Position numbers and translations under genes: made by a program. Of a stretch of 45,807 bases of DNA, positions 24,961 to 34,666 are shown one piece after another. Under the pieces are notes generated by a model. The model was not told the DNA's origin. It did no database searches and saw only the letters and a list, made by a program, of their open reading frames with translations. The DNA comes from CAYFJO01 sp964343305. Lineage in GTDB: Bacteria; Planctomycetota; Planctomycetia; Pirellulales; Pirellulaceae. Each line of letters begins with the position of its first letter. Position 1 is the stretch's first letter. The stretch lies in the NCBI GenBank assembly GCA_964343305.1, contig CAYFJO010000037.1:1-45807 (forward strand), read 5' to 3'.

Positions 24961-25577
24961 TCGGAAGCCTCCGTGGCAAGTTTTTCCTCGACGCACACTC
25001 GCAATCCTTGCCGAATTCGTTTCAGTACGCCGTAGGTGGCCTGCATCGTGCGGCCCAGTTTTTCGGCCAACTCATCGACGCCGCGAATGGAGCCGTCGTA
25101 ACGCTTCGTGATGATCTCACGACTCTTGGGTGGCAGACTTTCGAGGCATTCCAACAACGCCTCGTTGCGATCAGAAATGCAGTCGGTTTCCGTGACGTGT
25201 TTGACCGCATCTGCGAGGATCGGAATCAGTTCCGGTGTGAGGATCGTCGTCCGTTGCGACTGACGCACATGGACCAACACCCTCCGCCGAGCAATTTCAA
25301 TTGCCCAAGGAAGAAAACCCTCCTCGTCACGAAGCTTGTGGATCGAACCGACTGCCGCTAGCGACACCTCTTGGAGAATGTCCTCCGCATCGTTGTGGTT
25401 TCGCACACAAGCGAAGATGTAGCCATACAGCGCGGTACGATGTCGCACGAACAGCGTCGTCACCATGGCATTGCGTTGTTCATCATCCATCAATCGTTGG
25501 CCCCAGGCAGTGTAAAGCGGATTGGTTTGAGCACGATCACTTGCCTGGCTGTTGGCAATCCCTGTTTCGTTGTCCAC
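24957..25577 (-). CDS. ECF-type RNA polymerase sigma factor
   Basis: 206 residues: a sigma-2 region (about 47-110, LYGYIFACVRNHNDAEDILQ, where DAED-LQ is typical), and a sigma-4 helix-turn-helix region (about 145-200, SLPPKSREIITKRYDGSI, ELAEKLGRTMQATYGVLKRI). The N-terminus up to residue 30 is not conserved. The GTG at 25577 is the longest start; an ATG at 25490 is an alternative. Its stop overlaps the start of the FecR-like gene, the standard sigma/transducer pairing. It should direct transcription of the neighbouring lyase/hydrolase genes in response to an envelope signal. No promoter of its own class was identified. Confidence 0.92.
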   Translation of the reverse strand: MDNETGIANSQASDRAQTNPLYTAWGQRLMDDEQRNAMVTTLFVRHRTALYGYIFACVRNHNDAEDILQEVSLAAVGSIHKLRDEEGFLPWAIEIARRRVLVHVRQSQRTTILTPELIPILADAVKHVTETDCISDRNEALLECLESLPPKSREIITKRYDGSIRGVDELAEKLGRTMQATYGVLKRIRQGLRVCVEEKLATEASE

Positions 25578-25659
25578 TGTAGTCTGAACGGTCGCGTATC
25601 CTTATGACAGGTCAACTGGAGAGTAAAATGGGCGCGCCATTTTGGCGATTTATCTTCAT

Positions 25660-26751
25660 CTAGTGTTTGGTCTTCACGGTCCGGTCGTCTCCTGGCGCGG
25701 GATGCTTGTCTTCCTCGATGGCGGGATCTGGCTCTTTGAACTTGTCTTGGTGGTAGTTGCGAATCGCCCTGGCTAGTTCGGCATCGAAATGCCAGAACGC
25801 CAGACCTTTGTCGCCGGAGTACTGGCTGTGCGTGGCGGGTTGATGTTTCGGGTTTTTCAGATCTGAATCAGTCAACCAGCCACTTGCGACGTCGATCTTC
25901 TTGCACTTGAGTGGCCCCGATCCGCCCGCTGGATTGTTGGGCAGACGATACTTGCACGCCTTTTGAAGGAACATCGCGCAGAGCCGCGTCAGGTTGTCCG
26001 ACCAGTCTGTGTGATCGCCACCAGCGTGAACGATAAGGCTCATCAGATGTTCTGGGGCCTGACGCCGACGGGCGAGCATCTGTTTGCGAATCATCACCCA
26101 CTGAGTCTGTCGACCATACTCCTGCCGAATGCCCCCCTCAGGGCCATATTCCTCGAACTCGCCGTTGATGGCTAGAAATGGTACGCCTTTGAGTGAATCG
26201 CGTTTTGGTTCGTGGATGCCGTGATGCAGATTCCCACTTTTGATGTGGATCACGCCGAGCACGCGATCTGGTTGCCAGTAGGCCAAGTTACGGCAGAAGA
26301 TCCCGCCCGTCGAATGCCCGATCGTCACCCAAGGCACACGGCGAATTTCTGGATGGCCCGATGTCTTGGCCAACTGGTCGAGTCCTTTGAGAAATCGCCT
26401 GTCGCAGTCTCCGTGTTCCCCATAGGGAAAAAACGGGTTGGGGCCGGGCTCGAAATACAAGATGCCCAGCCCTTCTTGCGTCGCTGCCTCACGAATAATG
26501 GAGCTGGTCACCAGACGCTTCTCCAACAGGGTCTTCTCGGCAACGATCAGACCGCGAACTTGTTTGGTCCGGAGCGGGATCCAAAGGTTGCCGATTGCCG
26601 GCCCCCGTGGTTTTCCTTTTCGCGGCGCGCGCGGCATCTCCACCTTGAAGTGCCAGTTCTTTGGGTTGACTTCTGCTCGTAAGCCACACGGCAGCAACGC
26701 GATGACCGCTACTGCGAGCATGAGTGTGACAGTTTTAAGTTGCTTTTTCAT
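25660..26751 (-). CDS. Secreted alpha/beta-hydrolase
   Basis: 363 residues with a signal peptide (about 1-26, LLPCGLRAE). The nucleophile elbow is G145-H-S-T-G-G150, with S148 the expected nucleophile. VHAGGDHTDWSD (about 246-257) carries the likely histidine; an Asp in a preceding strand completes the triad. A 60-residue tail follows with WHFDAELARAIRNYHQDKF and then a charged, disordered end. The fold fits esterases of the acetyl-xylan or pectin-acetyl-esterase sort. It resembles the genes at 19264 and 32525. It lies upstream of the sigma gene on the same strand and just downstream of the 26795 lyase. Confidence 0.8.
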   Translation of the reverse strand: MKKQLKTVTLMLAVAVIALLPCGLRAEVNPKNWHFKVEMPRAPRKGKPRGPAIGNLWIPLRTKQVRGLIVAEKTLLEKRLVTSSIIREAATQEGLGILYFEPGPNPFFPYGEHGDCDRRFLKGLDQLAKTSGHPEIRRVPWVTIGHSTGGIFCRNLAYWQPDRVLGVIHIKSGNLHHGIHEPKRDSLKGVPFLAINGEFEEYGPEGGIRQEYGRQTQWVMIRKQMLARRRQAPEHLMSLIVHAGGDHTDWSDNLTRLCAMFLQKACKYRLPNNPAGGSGPLKCKKIDVASGWLTDSDLKNPKHQPATHSQYSGDKGLAFWHFDAELARAIRNYHQDKFKEPDPAIEEDKHPAPGDDRTVKTKH

Positions 26752-26794
26752 GGCTGGTCTTCATCGAAAGGTGTCCTTGTGTTCCTGTCATTCT

Positions 26795-29212
26795 CTACTT
26801 CTGCCAACTCAAGACGCCATCGGTCACTTTAGCTGTCACGGGCTGGCCGTCGACGATCAACTTCGGTCGAGTTTTGCCAACAGGCAACTCCAGCCGCTGT
26901 AAGTCGCCTCGGACGACTACTTTGTCGCGGCCGATTCGCACAAAGGCGAAGTCAGCAAACGAGAAATATTCGTCATCGCCCGCCAACGTGAGCGGCGCAG
27001 CAGGCTCGTCGCCGATTCTCAGCAGGAGACGATCGTCGATGTTGCTGCTGGGTTTGCCGACCACTCGCAGCGCGATCGCGCCAGACGTCTGGGCAATGCG
27101 TTCGAAACGCGAGACAACCGGCGCGCCATCGAATGGCTCATGAAGTGCTACGAACATGGCATCCTTGGCACGCCGTGAAGCCAGAATCGTCACACCGTCT
27201 ACAAGCGGCAGATTGAGCAAACGATCGGGCTTTTCCCCTGGAGGTTTTGGAGTCGACGTTACATAAGCGGTTGTGTCTGCTTGGCCGAGCATACGCAAGC
27301 GAACGCCGATTTTTCGTCGCCACCACGCCCCACCGAGCGGTGTGCCTGCGGGCGGATTGGCTGACGGCGTCTGACGTACGGTGACAGCCCAATCTTCGTC
27401 CGCTGCCTTCAAGGATTGCTCGTCGCTCAACTCCTTGATCAAGTCGGAGAGATCCTTCGACGATTTCCAGCGACTGGCATGCTCCAGTTCGGCCTTGCCG
27501 TAGGTATGTACAATCCACACGTACGAGTGCGGCTTGGTGTCCGAGCAGGCGAAGACATCCAGCAAGTATTCACGCGTTAGCGCGAGGGCACGCGTCTCGC
27601 CGACGCCTGGATAACGTTTACTAGTTCGTGCCGCGACGAATTTCACCTCTGGCTGAAACAGTTGACGTGTCTGGCAGTCACTAGTGAATTTCGGCTCGAC
27701 GCTACCCGTCCGGCCCCAGTCGTCGACCTTGATGTCGCCGTCAACCATCACCGAGCAATGACTGCGAACGCTACGGCTGAACCCAAATGCGTAACCGGGG
27801 TCCGACTTGGGGTTCAAATAGATGGGACGATTCAACGCATAAAAACCACACAACGCGAACGAGTCGTTGACGTTATGCGCGTAGTCGGTCGCCAAACGCA
27901 AGCAGACTGCCGGGGCGGGCGATTCCCAGTGCTTCGTGCCTTCCTCGGCTCGCAGCATGACGATCCCACGTTCCGGATAGACCGCCGACCGTGCCTCGGG
28001 CGGGCTAACCTTGCCTGGATCGATAGGGTCCAACCCCAGCCACAACGTTGGTGTGAAGACGTTATCCTGCGGGCTACGCATCTGTGCGAGGTAATAGTCG
28101 AAGCCCGCGTCCGGCCATAGTTTGTGTCCCCATTCAAACCACAACGGGATCAGCATTTTTTCGGTCTTGTCGTTGTCCCACTGTTGGGAACGCCCGCGTG
28201 TGGTGCCGCCCCAGGCTCCGTGCCGTTGCCAGAATTTGTTGCCGCCACGACCATCCTCAAAATAGCCTTCGACGGTCGCATGCTCCAAAGGCATATAGGG
28301 TCGCACATCGCCAGCAGAGACGCGTGGGTAACGAGGCCGCGAGGAACCAAGATCAACACGGGGGAAGGTAATGTGAATGACCGATTCCAGATGGCCCTTC
28401 ATCGTCGCACCGCCCTGTCCCTGATAGCCAAAGCCCAGTTCGTCCAGACCCAGGTTTCGTACCGCGGTGCCATACAGCAACAAGGCTCCCGGCGTGGAGC
28501 CCATCTTGCTGAACTCTTCACTGTAGAATCCGCTGTCGCACAGATACGCATCCATGTACCACTTAATGCTGCCATGCGTCGCCCACGTTTCCCGGATGAG
28601 CTTTTCGTCGCGCAGCACAGCGGCGGCAAGATTGGCGCTTAGCTTCCACGGGAAGATAATATTGGGAAGCCAATTGGTTCGGGTGTAACGCCCCTCTTCT
28701 CCGTCATATCGAGCGTAGTTTCTGTCTTGGTTGTAAAGGGACGTGTCGTAGGTCCCGCCCGGCTTGATGGCGTATCGAATGTAGCGTCGCAAACGCTGCT
28801 GGATCGCTTTTCGTTCAGCAGGTGACAGGTCGTGGTAGAGTAAGTCATAAGCCAGAATGCGCCACTCGAGAGACGCCCCGAGTGGCTCCGGTGCCTTGAG
28901 CAGGCTCAACAGTCGTTTCTTCTCGATCTCGCCCGCCTCTTTGTCACCCATCACAGCATAGCGGAACAAATGACGCAGTTCGTCGCCGTCGGCCTCAGCA
29001 GACAACATCTGCTCATAGGCTTTCTTTGCCCAAGGTTGCGTTTCGATTTTCTCACGCATCTCGCGCAAGTCGCGTGAAGTCCAAAGCAAGAAAGGATGCT
29101 CAACCTTCGCAACATCTGCCGCTGAAACAGAACTCGCCAACGCAAAGAGCAAGGCAAAAACCGTGGGGTGGGGTAAGCGTAGCGCGAGCCCACCGGAATC
29201 CGTCTTTCCCAT
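26795..29212 (-). CDS. Large secreted heparinase II/III-like lyase
   Basis: About 805 residues from an ATG at 29212, just before a signal peptide (PHPTVFALLFALASSVSAAD); the frame is open to 29278. The N-terminal half is helical (RDLREMREKIETQPWAKKAY, EWRILAYDLLYHDLSPAER). Residues about 440-620 carry the beta-sandwich with DYAHNVNDSFALCGFYALNR and FSRSVRSHCSVMVDG, as in heparinase II/III-like C-terminal domains (PF07940 type). The remaining 180 residues are beta-rich. Enzymes of this family cleave acidic polysaccharides by beta-elimination. The length is above the usual 600-750. It forms a minus-strand pair with the 25660 hydrolase (43 bases apart). Substrate unknown. Confidence 0.8.
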   Translation of the reverse strand: MGKTDSGGLALRLPHPTVFALLFALASSVSAADVAKVEHPFLLWTSRDLREMREKIETQPWAKKAYEQMLSAEADGDELRHLFRYAVMGDKEAGEIEKKRLLSLLKAPEPLGASLEWRILAYDLLYHDLSPAERKAIQQRLRRYIRYAIKPGGTYDTSLYNQDRNYARYDGEEGRYTRTNWLPNIIFPWKLSANLAAAVLRDEKLIRETWATHGSIKWYMDAYLCDSGFYSEEFSKMGSTPGALLLYGTAVRNLGLDELGFGYQGQGGATMKGHLESVIHITFPRVDLGSSRPRYPRVSAGDVRPYMPLEHATVEGYFEDGRGGNKFWQRHGAWGGTTRGRSQQWDNDKTEKMLIPLWFEWGHKLWPDAGFDYYLAQMRSPQDNVFTPTLWLGLDPIDPGKVSPPEARSAVYPERGIVMLRAEEGTKHWESPAPAVCLRLATDYAHNVNDSFALCGFYALNRPIYLNPKSDPGYAFGFSRSVRSHCSVMVDGDIKVDDWGRTGSVEPKFTSDCQTRQLFQPEVKFVAARTSKRYPGVGETRALALTREYLLDVFACSDTKPHSYVWIVHTYGKAELEHASRWKSSKDLSDLIKELSDEQSLKAADEDWAVTVRQTPSANPPAGTPLGGAWWRRKIGVRLRMLGQADTTAYVTSTPKPPGEKPDRLLNLPLVDGVTILASRRAKDAMFVALHEPFDGAPVVSRFERIAQTSGAIALRVVGKPSSNIDDRLLLRIGDEPAAPLTLAGDDEYFSFADFAFVRIGRDKVVVRGDLQRLELPVGKTRPKLIVDGQPVTAKVTDGVLSWQK

Positions 29213-29345
29213 CATCCAACACTCCATCTTTGTACTTCTCAACTTTTCCCAACACCTCTTTCGATCGTGGAGCAACAAAGTCGTCCACGAAGTCTCAACT
29301 CACCGGCCCCTCAGCAGAAGGGGCACACTTCATTGAATCGCATCT

Positions 29346-32054
29346 TCATGGGGTATTTTTTTTGAGCACAGAATTTCGGGGCAGTAACTGACCATCATCG
29401 AAGACCATCCAGATGCGGTCGGTGCCGCGCCAGCGGGCGGCGAGATCCACGGTCTGCTCCTTGTTTGGGTCTACGCCGACCCATGCCCAGAACGTCTTGC
29501 CGTGGGAACCGAAGTTGGCCGTCCGGCGGTATCCGATGGCGATCGTATCTTCCACGACCTTAATGGCCTGAATGGGGTATCCCCAGCCATTGGTGTGGAA
29601 GCCGGCATAGTTCGCTCGGCGGCGCTCGTCCAGGCCCTCGCCTTGAATGGGGTTAGTGACCAGAGCAATCTTCCACTGGATGCGGGCGGTCCTGGGGTCC
29701 AGTCCCCAGATCATCCCGCCGCCGTCCATTTCCGGCGAAATGCCCGCGGCCACTGCCAGGGTGTCCTGGTGCAACACGGCTCCGACGCACGGCCAGACCG
29801 ACTCGACCTGACCACTGTTGACCAAGCGGTGGTCGACTCGGGCCGCGAGGAAACACCATTGTGGTTTGCCCGTCTTCGGATCGAACGCATAGACGTAGCC
29901 ATCCCGGCAGGCTTGGATAACGTGGCCGCCCGCCAACACCGGCGTCCCGGCAGGACGACCACCGAGTTGCTGGGCCCAGACCAGTCGCTCGCCTCGACGG
30001 GCTTCGAGGCGCTGGCCATGTACTTTCGGTACATAGTTCATGTCGTCTGCAGTCGCTGACCAGCCGGCCACGCTGTCGTCTCTTCGCACGATCACCGGCG
30101 AATAATGCCCATACGCCGGACCGTAATATCCGAGATGCCATTCCTCGCGGATCAGAGCCCCGGCATGTTCGGCCGGCCGGGGCGCCGGCTCGGTCGCGAC
30201 CGGTGCCACCAACTGGTGCCCGGGGGTGAGCCGCTGGTCGTCGTCCACTTGTGCGACCGGGTCCTCGCTGTGAATGCTCACGGTCGTGCGGAGTTGGAAG
30301 TTGCAGTCGCACATGTCGATGCTGCGGTAATAGAAGCGGCCGTTGGCGATCGACACCCCGCCGCCGCACGCCGGATGCGCGAGACCCTGGTAGGTCCAGG
30401 TGAAATCGTTGTCTTCCCCCCATTTCCAGAACAACATGTTGGAGTACCCGATCTTGTCCGCCAGTCCGAACATCCGCTGGCAGCCGATGTTGGGCGTGGT
30501 GATGGCTTCGACCTTGCCGGTTTTAAGCTCGACCCGAACGGTCCGGTAGTGCTCGGCGGCGTAGACGTGGTCGCCGTGGACGAGCATGTTCTGGGCGCCC
30601 TTTCCGATCGGTTTCTTGTCGACTTCCTGGACGAGCCAGACCTGTTCTCCCCGGAGGTCGATGAACTCGATCCCGTAATGCTTGGCCTCTCGCGGCTTTC
30701 CTGCGGCGATGTTCCAGCCGTGCATGGACATCCGGCCGACCACCACGCCGCCAGCCACCGCGATCAGGTTCGAGACCTCGTTCGGATCGAGGATTTTGCG
30801 CCAGAGGACACGACCCTTCGCTGCGTCGATGCACAGCAGTGCCCGAACCTTGCGCTGACCGAAGTAGCGCAGGGTATTCGGAAAGGTGTCCGCATCGAGG
30901 CAATAGACCCGCCGGCCATCCGGGTTGACGGTCGGTAGCGACATCATCTTGCCTTCGGGGGCGATCTTCCACCGCGTCGCGCCGGTCTTAAGGTCGCAGG
31001 CGGCGATGCCTCCCACTCCCGTGATGTAGACGGTCTCGTTGTGGATCGAGATCTGGTTGTCGATGGTCCGCAAGTTCAGTGAAGGCCGCTTGCTTTTGTC
31101 ACCCGGCAGGAGGAGCTTCGGCGCGTCGTCGAAGGTGTGGCTGATTTCACCGGTCCGAAGATCGATCGCATGCATCGGGATCTGGACATCCCCCTTGATC
31201 GCCCACCCCCACAGCGCCTTCGGTGGTCGTGGAAACACGGCGAATTCACCTCCTAATGCCATCGGGTAGACCCCGCGACCCCACCAGCGGTGAATCCATC
31301 GTGGCAGACCGTTGAAGGCGTCGCGCCCCGCGCGCCACGGCCCTTCTCTATCTACCGTACGCTGCGGCTTTCCTGCGCGTACACGGGCGGCAAACTCCGG
31401 AAGCAGTTTGTCTTTGGATGTGGCTTTGTATGGTTTGGCCACTCGATCGTAACTGACCACCATCGTGTCCTTCAGCACAAGGGGATCGGGGTGAGCAGCA
31501 CCGAAGCCGCCCAGCCATTGGACGCCACGCATGGTGGACACGACCTGATCGTCGGCAACCGCGTTGCCGTCGGGCCCCTGGTCGACCTGGGTCCAGTTGC
31601 CGTAGCCCTTCGGCCATGCCTTCTTGCGGCCTGTCCACGTATCGCCGCTCTTGCGGTAGTGGCTGCCGCCAGGAATGAGCACGCGCTGAATCTCTGTATC
31701 GCTGGGCGTCGCCTTGCCCGCGGTTTGCGGATCCACCGCGACCACGTTGGCCAGTTCGCCCCGCAACGGAATCATGCCGGGCGCACACAGATCGGCGGTC
31801 ACCACCCCCTGCAGCCCCGCAGCGAGAATCCGCTCGCGCACCTGCCGGACCCTTTCCGGGTCATCGCTGAACCAGACAACCAGGTGCCGGGCATCCTTGC
31901 CCAGATCCAACGCCAGATCCGGCTCGCCGAAGGCCGCGACCAGCCCATTGGGCCAGCCGGTCTCCTTCCGCAAGGTTTCCGCATCCATGGCATGCGCGGC
32001 GGACGAGACGATTCCAATGATCACAAGGGCGAGCATATAACGTAACGTCGACAT
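29346..32054 (-). CDS. Large secreted PQQ-like beta-propeller protein (type 1)
   Basis: 902 residues with a signal peptide (about 1-22, ending SSAAHA). Several PQQ-like repeats (PF13360 type) are visible: GGIAACDLKTGATRWKIA, ALLCIDAAKGRVLWRKI, GYVYAFDPKTGKPQWCFLA and GLDPRTARIQWKIALV. The first 150 residues are not propeller: they include RHLVVWFSDDPERVRQVRE, perhaps a methyltransferase-like fold without known function. Residues around 575 include SIDMCDCNFQLR. No heme motif is present. Such proteins are usually extracytoplasmic dehydrogenases or scaffold-like propellers; cofactor-binding residues were not verified. The gene is the first of a minus-strand series and divergent from the 32525 gene. 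Confidence 0.8.
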   Translation of the reverse strand: MSTLRYMLALVIIGIVSSAAHAMDAETLRKETGWPNGLVAAFGEPDLALDLGKDARHLVVWFSDDPERVRQVRERILAAGLQGVVTADLCAPGMIPLRGELANVVAVDPQTAGKATPSDTEIQRVLIPGGSHYRKSGDTWTGRKKAWPKGYGNWTQVDQGPDGNAVADDQVVSTMRGVQWLGGFGAAHPDPLVLKDTMVVSYDRVAKPYKATSKDKLLPEFAARVRAGKPQRTVDREGPWRAGRDAFNGLPRWIHRWWGRGVYPMALGGEFAVFPRPPKALWGWAIKGDVQIPMHAIDLRTGEISHTFDDAPKLLLPGDKSKRPSLNLRTIDNQISIHNETVYITGVGGIAACDLKTGATRWKIAPEGKMMSLPTVNPDGRRVYCLDADTFPNTLRYFGQRKVRALLCIDAAKGRVLWRKILDPNEVSNLIAVAGGVVVGRMSMHGWNIAAGKPREAKHYGIEFIDLRGEQVWLVQEVDKKPIGKGAQNMLVHGDHVYAAEHYRTVRVELKTGKVEAITTPNIGCQRMFGLADKIGYSNMLFWKWGEDNDFTWTYQGLAHPACGGGVSIANGRFYYRSIDMCDCNFQLRTTVSIHSEDPVAQVDDDQRLTPGHQLVAPVATEPAPRPAEHAGALIREEWHLGYYGPAYGHYSPVIVRRDDSVAGWSATADDMNYVPKVHGQRLEARRGERLVWAQQLGGRPAGTPVLAGGHVIQACRDGYVYAFDPKTGKPQWCFLAARVDHRLVNSGQVESVWPCVGAVLHQDTLAVAAGISPEMDGGGMIWGLDPRTARIQWKIALVTNPIQGEGLDERRRANYAGFHTNGWGYPIQAIKVVEDTIAIGYRRTANFGSHGKTFWAWVGVDPNKEQTVDLAARWRGTDRIWMVFDDGQLLPRNSVLKKNTP

Positions 32055-32524
32055 CCTGTTGGGTCCTTTGCCTTGTTGCGCTCCTTCGCGCGTTTGTGAA
32101 GGTCATAAAGGTAGTTGCCGTTGTCGCCAGAACCTACGCGTCTTGTTTATCCTTTCGGCGAAGTTGAACTGAGCAAATACGGTCGTCGGAAACTAATTGC
32201 CAGTCGGCACCGGATGCAACTGCGAGAGTCAAGATTACAAGAATCGTCCGGCCCAAACTCTGCTCCTTGATGCGATTTATGGCGAAACCATATCATACCA
32301 TTCATATAAGAAAGGGGCCGCGTGGCACAAATTAGGCGGAAGACGTGTCAATTTTTCGGTAACTCTTTCAAATCGAGGTGGTGCTGATTTTCGCCGCACG
32401 TGGAAATCTCGACTTTCGAGCGTTTAGCGCCCAATACAGCCCGCAGGCGACCTATTCACCCAAATACGCCGAGTGGCGGCAATTCCCAGACGACGCTTCT
32501 TCCTCAGATCAGAGACATCTCACT
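32055..32524. promoter_or_regulatory. Divergent intergenic region with a candidate promoter
   Basis: About 470 bases separate the start of the minus-strand PQQ gene from the GTG of the plus-strand hydrolase gene. It is more AT-rich than its surroundings. On the plus strand TTGATG (32267-32272) and TATCAT (32291-32296) are 18 bases apart and would fit a housekeeping-type promoter, leaving a leader of about 220 bases. The open frame that continues upstream of 32525 has no recognisable homology. No operator was found. Confidence 0.3.
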
Positions 32525-34516
32525 GTGCAGTTATCACACGTCCGATCCAGACAGTCGTTGCAAATCATTTTCGCAGTTACGGTCATCCTTTCCGCGATGC
32601 TGGCTTCACCGGCCCCGACACACGCTGAGAAGCTGCTCAAGTTCGACGTGGTTCAGCTTTGTCGTTCGCCGCTGGAAGGCCCGATTTCCAAGTACACCAA
32701 GGATGGCAAGTTCGTTCTCACAGGTGGCGGCAGAGATGCCAGTGATGCCTGCTTCGAAGGTGCTTTCGCAGGCGTCGAGACGGTGGCGTCGAATTTCACG
32801 TTTGTTGGTCGAGTTGCCAAAGCACCCAGCGATTCGCCCGATCCGCAATATGGCGTGATGATGCGAGCAGGTTTAGAGGGACCTGAAAAACAACTCAACC
32901 TGCGTTACGACGGTCGTGCTGCCCATCAAGGCTGGCGTTGGCTCATGAAATACCATGTCACGCCAAGTTCGCACGATGGCAGTAGCCGGGCATATCAATA
33001 CTCATACGACAAATCGGTGACCGCCACACAGGGCGTCTGGCTGAAGATCGTTCGACGTTATCCGTTTGTGCATCTCTTCACGAGCCTGGATGGCACGAAG
33101 TGGGATGAGTTTGGTGCGGACTATCTCAAGGTCATGCTGCCGCAAAAAGTTTGGGTCGGACCACAGCTTACCGGTGGAGCCGATGGCAAGACGCCTGTTT
33201 CCATCACCTTTGACAATCTTTCGTTCACCATCGACAGCGACAACAAAACGGCACCAAGCGCCGATGTATGGCAGGAGTATCATCCGCCGCTCAAACCGTG
33301 GGTCGCCTACTTCGCCAAGGTCGAAACAGGCAACGCCCGTGGCCCATACACCGCCTATCTCCAAATGCCGCAAGGTATGAAGCCCAAGGACATCCGCGCT
33401 TTTGTCTGGACGACCGGCTGCAAGGAGATGATCATCAACAACGGCGAGGCGTTGCCGTGGGAACACCGGGAAGGTCTCCGCAGACCGGCGGACATGAAGC
33501 AGTGGGAAGGTGCCTACAAGATGCCCGTCACGCGGCCTTTCAACCAAATCCTTGCACATTACCGCTTCGTGCGATTGGGAGGAGCTTTTCCCATCGAAAA
33601 TTACCCGCAGGCGATCAAGCGGCTGACTGAGATAACGGGCATCAAGCATCTGCCCAACATCCCGTTTTGTGCGACGGGCGCATCCGCTGCCGGAGGCGCA
33701 TCCGCCAAGGCAGCGAATCTCTACCACGAGCATTGCGTCGCAGCCGCGCCAAAATTGATCGGCATGGCGGGCGCCAAAACGGCTGACCATTCCGTGTTGA
33801 AGACACCTCATCTACACGTGTTTGGATCGAAAGATGGTGGACATTTGAAGGACGCCGAAAGCCGACTCCCTCAATTGCATGCGCAGGAGGCGTTTTGGGG
33901 CCCCACGCCAATGTGGCGAGTTTACCACCGACAGCACAAATCGTACGCGATCGTTTTCCCCTACTTCATCGAAACACTACGGCTTCGCGTGCCAATTGAC
34001 GCCGACTATTCCCGAGGCGCGCCGAAGCTGAAGACGTTGGACTTCAAAAGTGGTTGGTATGGTGTAGGAAATTCGTGGTACAGCAACAATCCACAGGTCG
34101 TACCTGTACGCGAGTATCAAGGAAAAGCGAAAGACCTTGCCTGGCTCCCCAACGAGTTAACCGCAACGATCTGGCGAGCGTTTGTTTCACAAAACCCGAA
34201 GACGGTCATCCACTTTCCACGATTCGAAGGCCATAACAACTACGGGCATCCGAATCCACATGGCTGGCAAAACAGTTTCCTCGCCGCCAACGAGCCGTTC
34301 GAAATGGTCGCGTCAGGGCCCCTCAGCAAAGATCTGAAGGTCGAGTACTACGCCGGGCTCACCAAGCTAAAAGTCATCAAAGAGCACAGCACACCGTATC
34401 GCGTCACACTCAAAGCGCCGGCACCGGGTCTGCACGCCCTCTACGCGGTGACCGAGTGGAGCGGCCAACGCGAGATCTCTCGTCCTGTGACGATCATGTT
34501 TCAGAAACGACATTAG
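32525..34516 (+). CDS. Secreted two-domain protein: LamG-like domain plus alpha/beta-hydrolase
   Basis: 663 residues from a GTG at 32525; no ATG lies between the stop codon and the signal peptide (about 1-34, LASPAPTHAE). A TTG at 32558 would also fit. Residues about 40-260 look like a concanavalin/DUF1349-type sandwich (FTFVGRVAKAPSDSPDPQYG, VHLFTSLDGTKWDEFGADYL). Residues about 275-500 are an alpha/beta-hydrolase with GASAAGG, S387 the likely nucleophile, and LHVFGSKDGGHLKD with acid/His candidates. A beta-rich C-terminus follows (about 520-663). The hydrolase part resembles the genes at 19264 and 25660. It is the only intact plus-strand gene of the accessory half, so it is separately transcribed. 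Confidence 0.75.
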   Translation: MQLSHVRSRQSLQIIFAVTVILSAMLASPAPTHAEKLLKFDVVQLCRSPLEGPISKYTKDGKFVLTGGGRDASDACFEGAFAGVETVASNFTFVGRVAKAPSDSPDPQYGVMMRAGLEGPEKQLNLRYDGRAAHQGWRWLMKYHVTPSSHDGSSRAYQYSYDKSVTATQGVWLKIVRRYPFVHLFTSLDGTKWDEFGADYLKVMLPQKVWVGPQLTGGADGKTPVSITFDNLSFTIDSDNKTAPSADVWQEYHPPLKPWVAYFAKVETGNARGPYTAYLQMPQGMKPKDIRAFVWTTGCKEMIINNGEALPWEHREGLRRPADMKQWEGAYKMPVTRPFNQILAHYRFVRLGGAFPIENYPQAIKRLTEITGIKHLPNIPFCATGASAAGGASAKAANLYHEHCVAAAPKLIGMAGAKTADHSVLKTPHLHVFGSKDGGHLKDAESRLPQLHAQEAFWGPTPMWRVYHRQHKSYAIVFPYFIETLRLRVPIDADYSRGAPKLKTLDFKSGWYGVGNSWYSNNPQVVPVREYQGKAKDLAWLPNELTATIWRAFVSQNPKTVIHFPRFEGHNNYGHPNPHGWQNSFLAANEPFEMVASGPLSKDLKVEYYAGLTKLKVIKEHSTPYRVTLKAPAPGLHALYAVTEWSGQREISRPVTIMFQKRH

Positions 34517-34666
34517 GTGAGGATGACAACAGGTTGTTCGTTTTGGGCATCGGTCAGTTTGTTTAACGTGCGTTGGATGAACATACCGAAATAAACGCTT
34601 CATGACTTAGAATGGCCTTTTCTATAGGTTGATTCCAGACGCTACGTCGAAACCCGGCCGCCCTAT

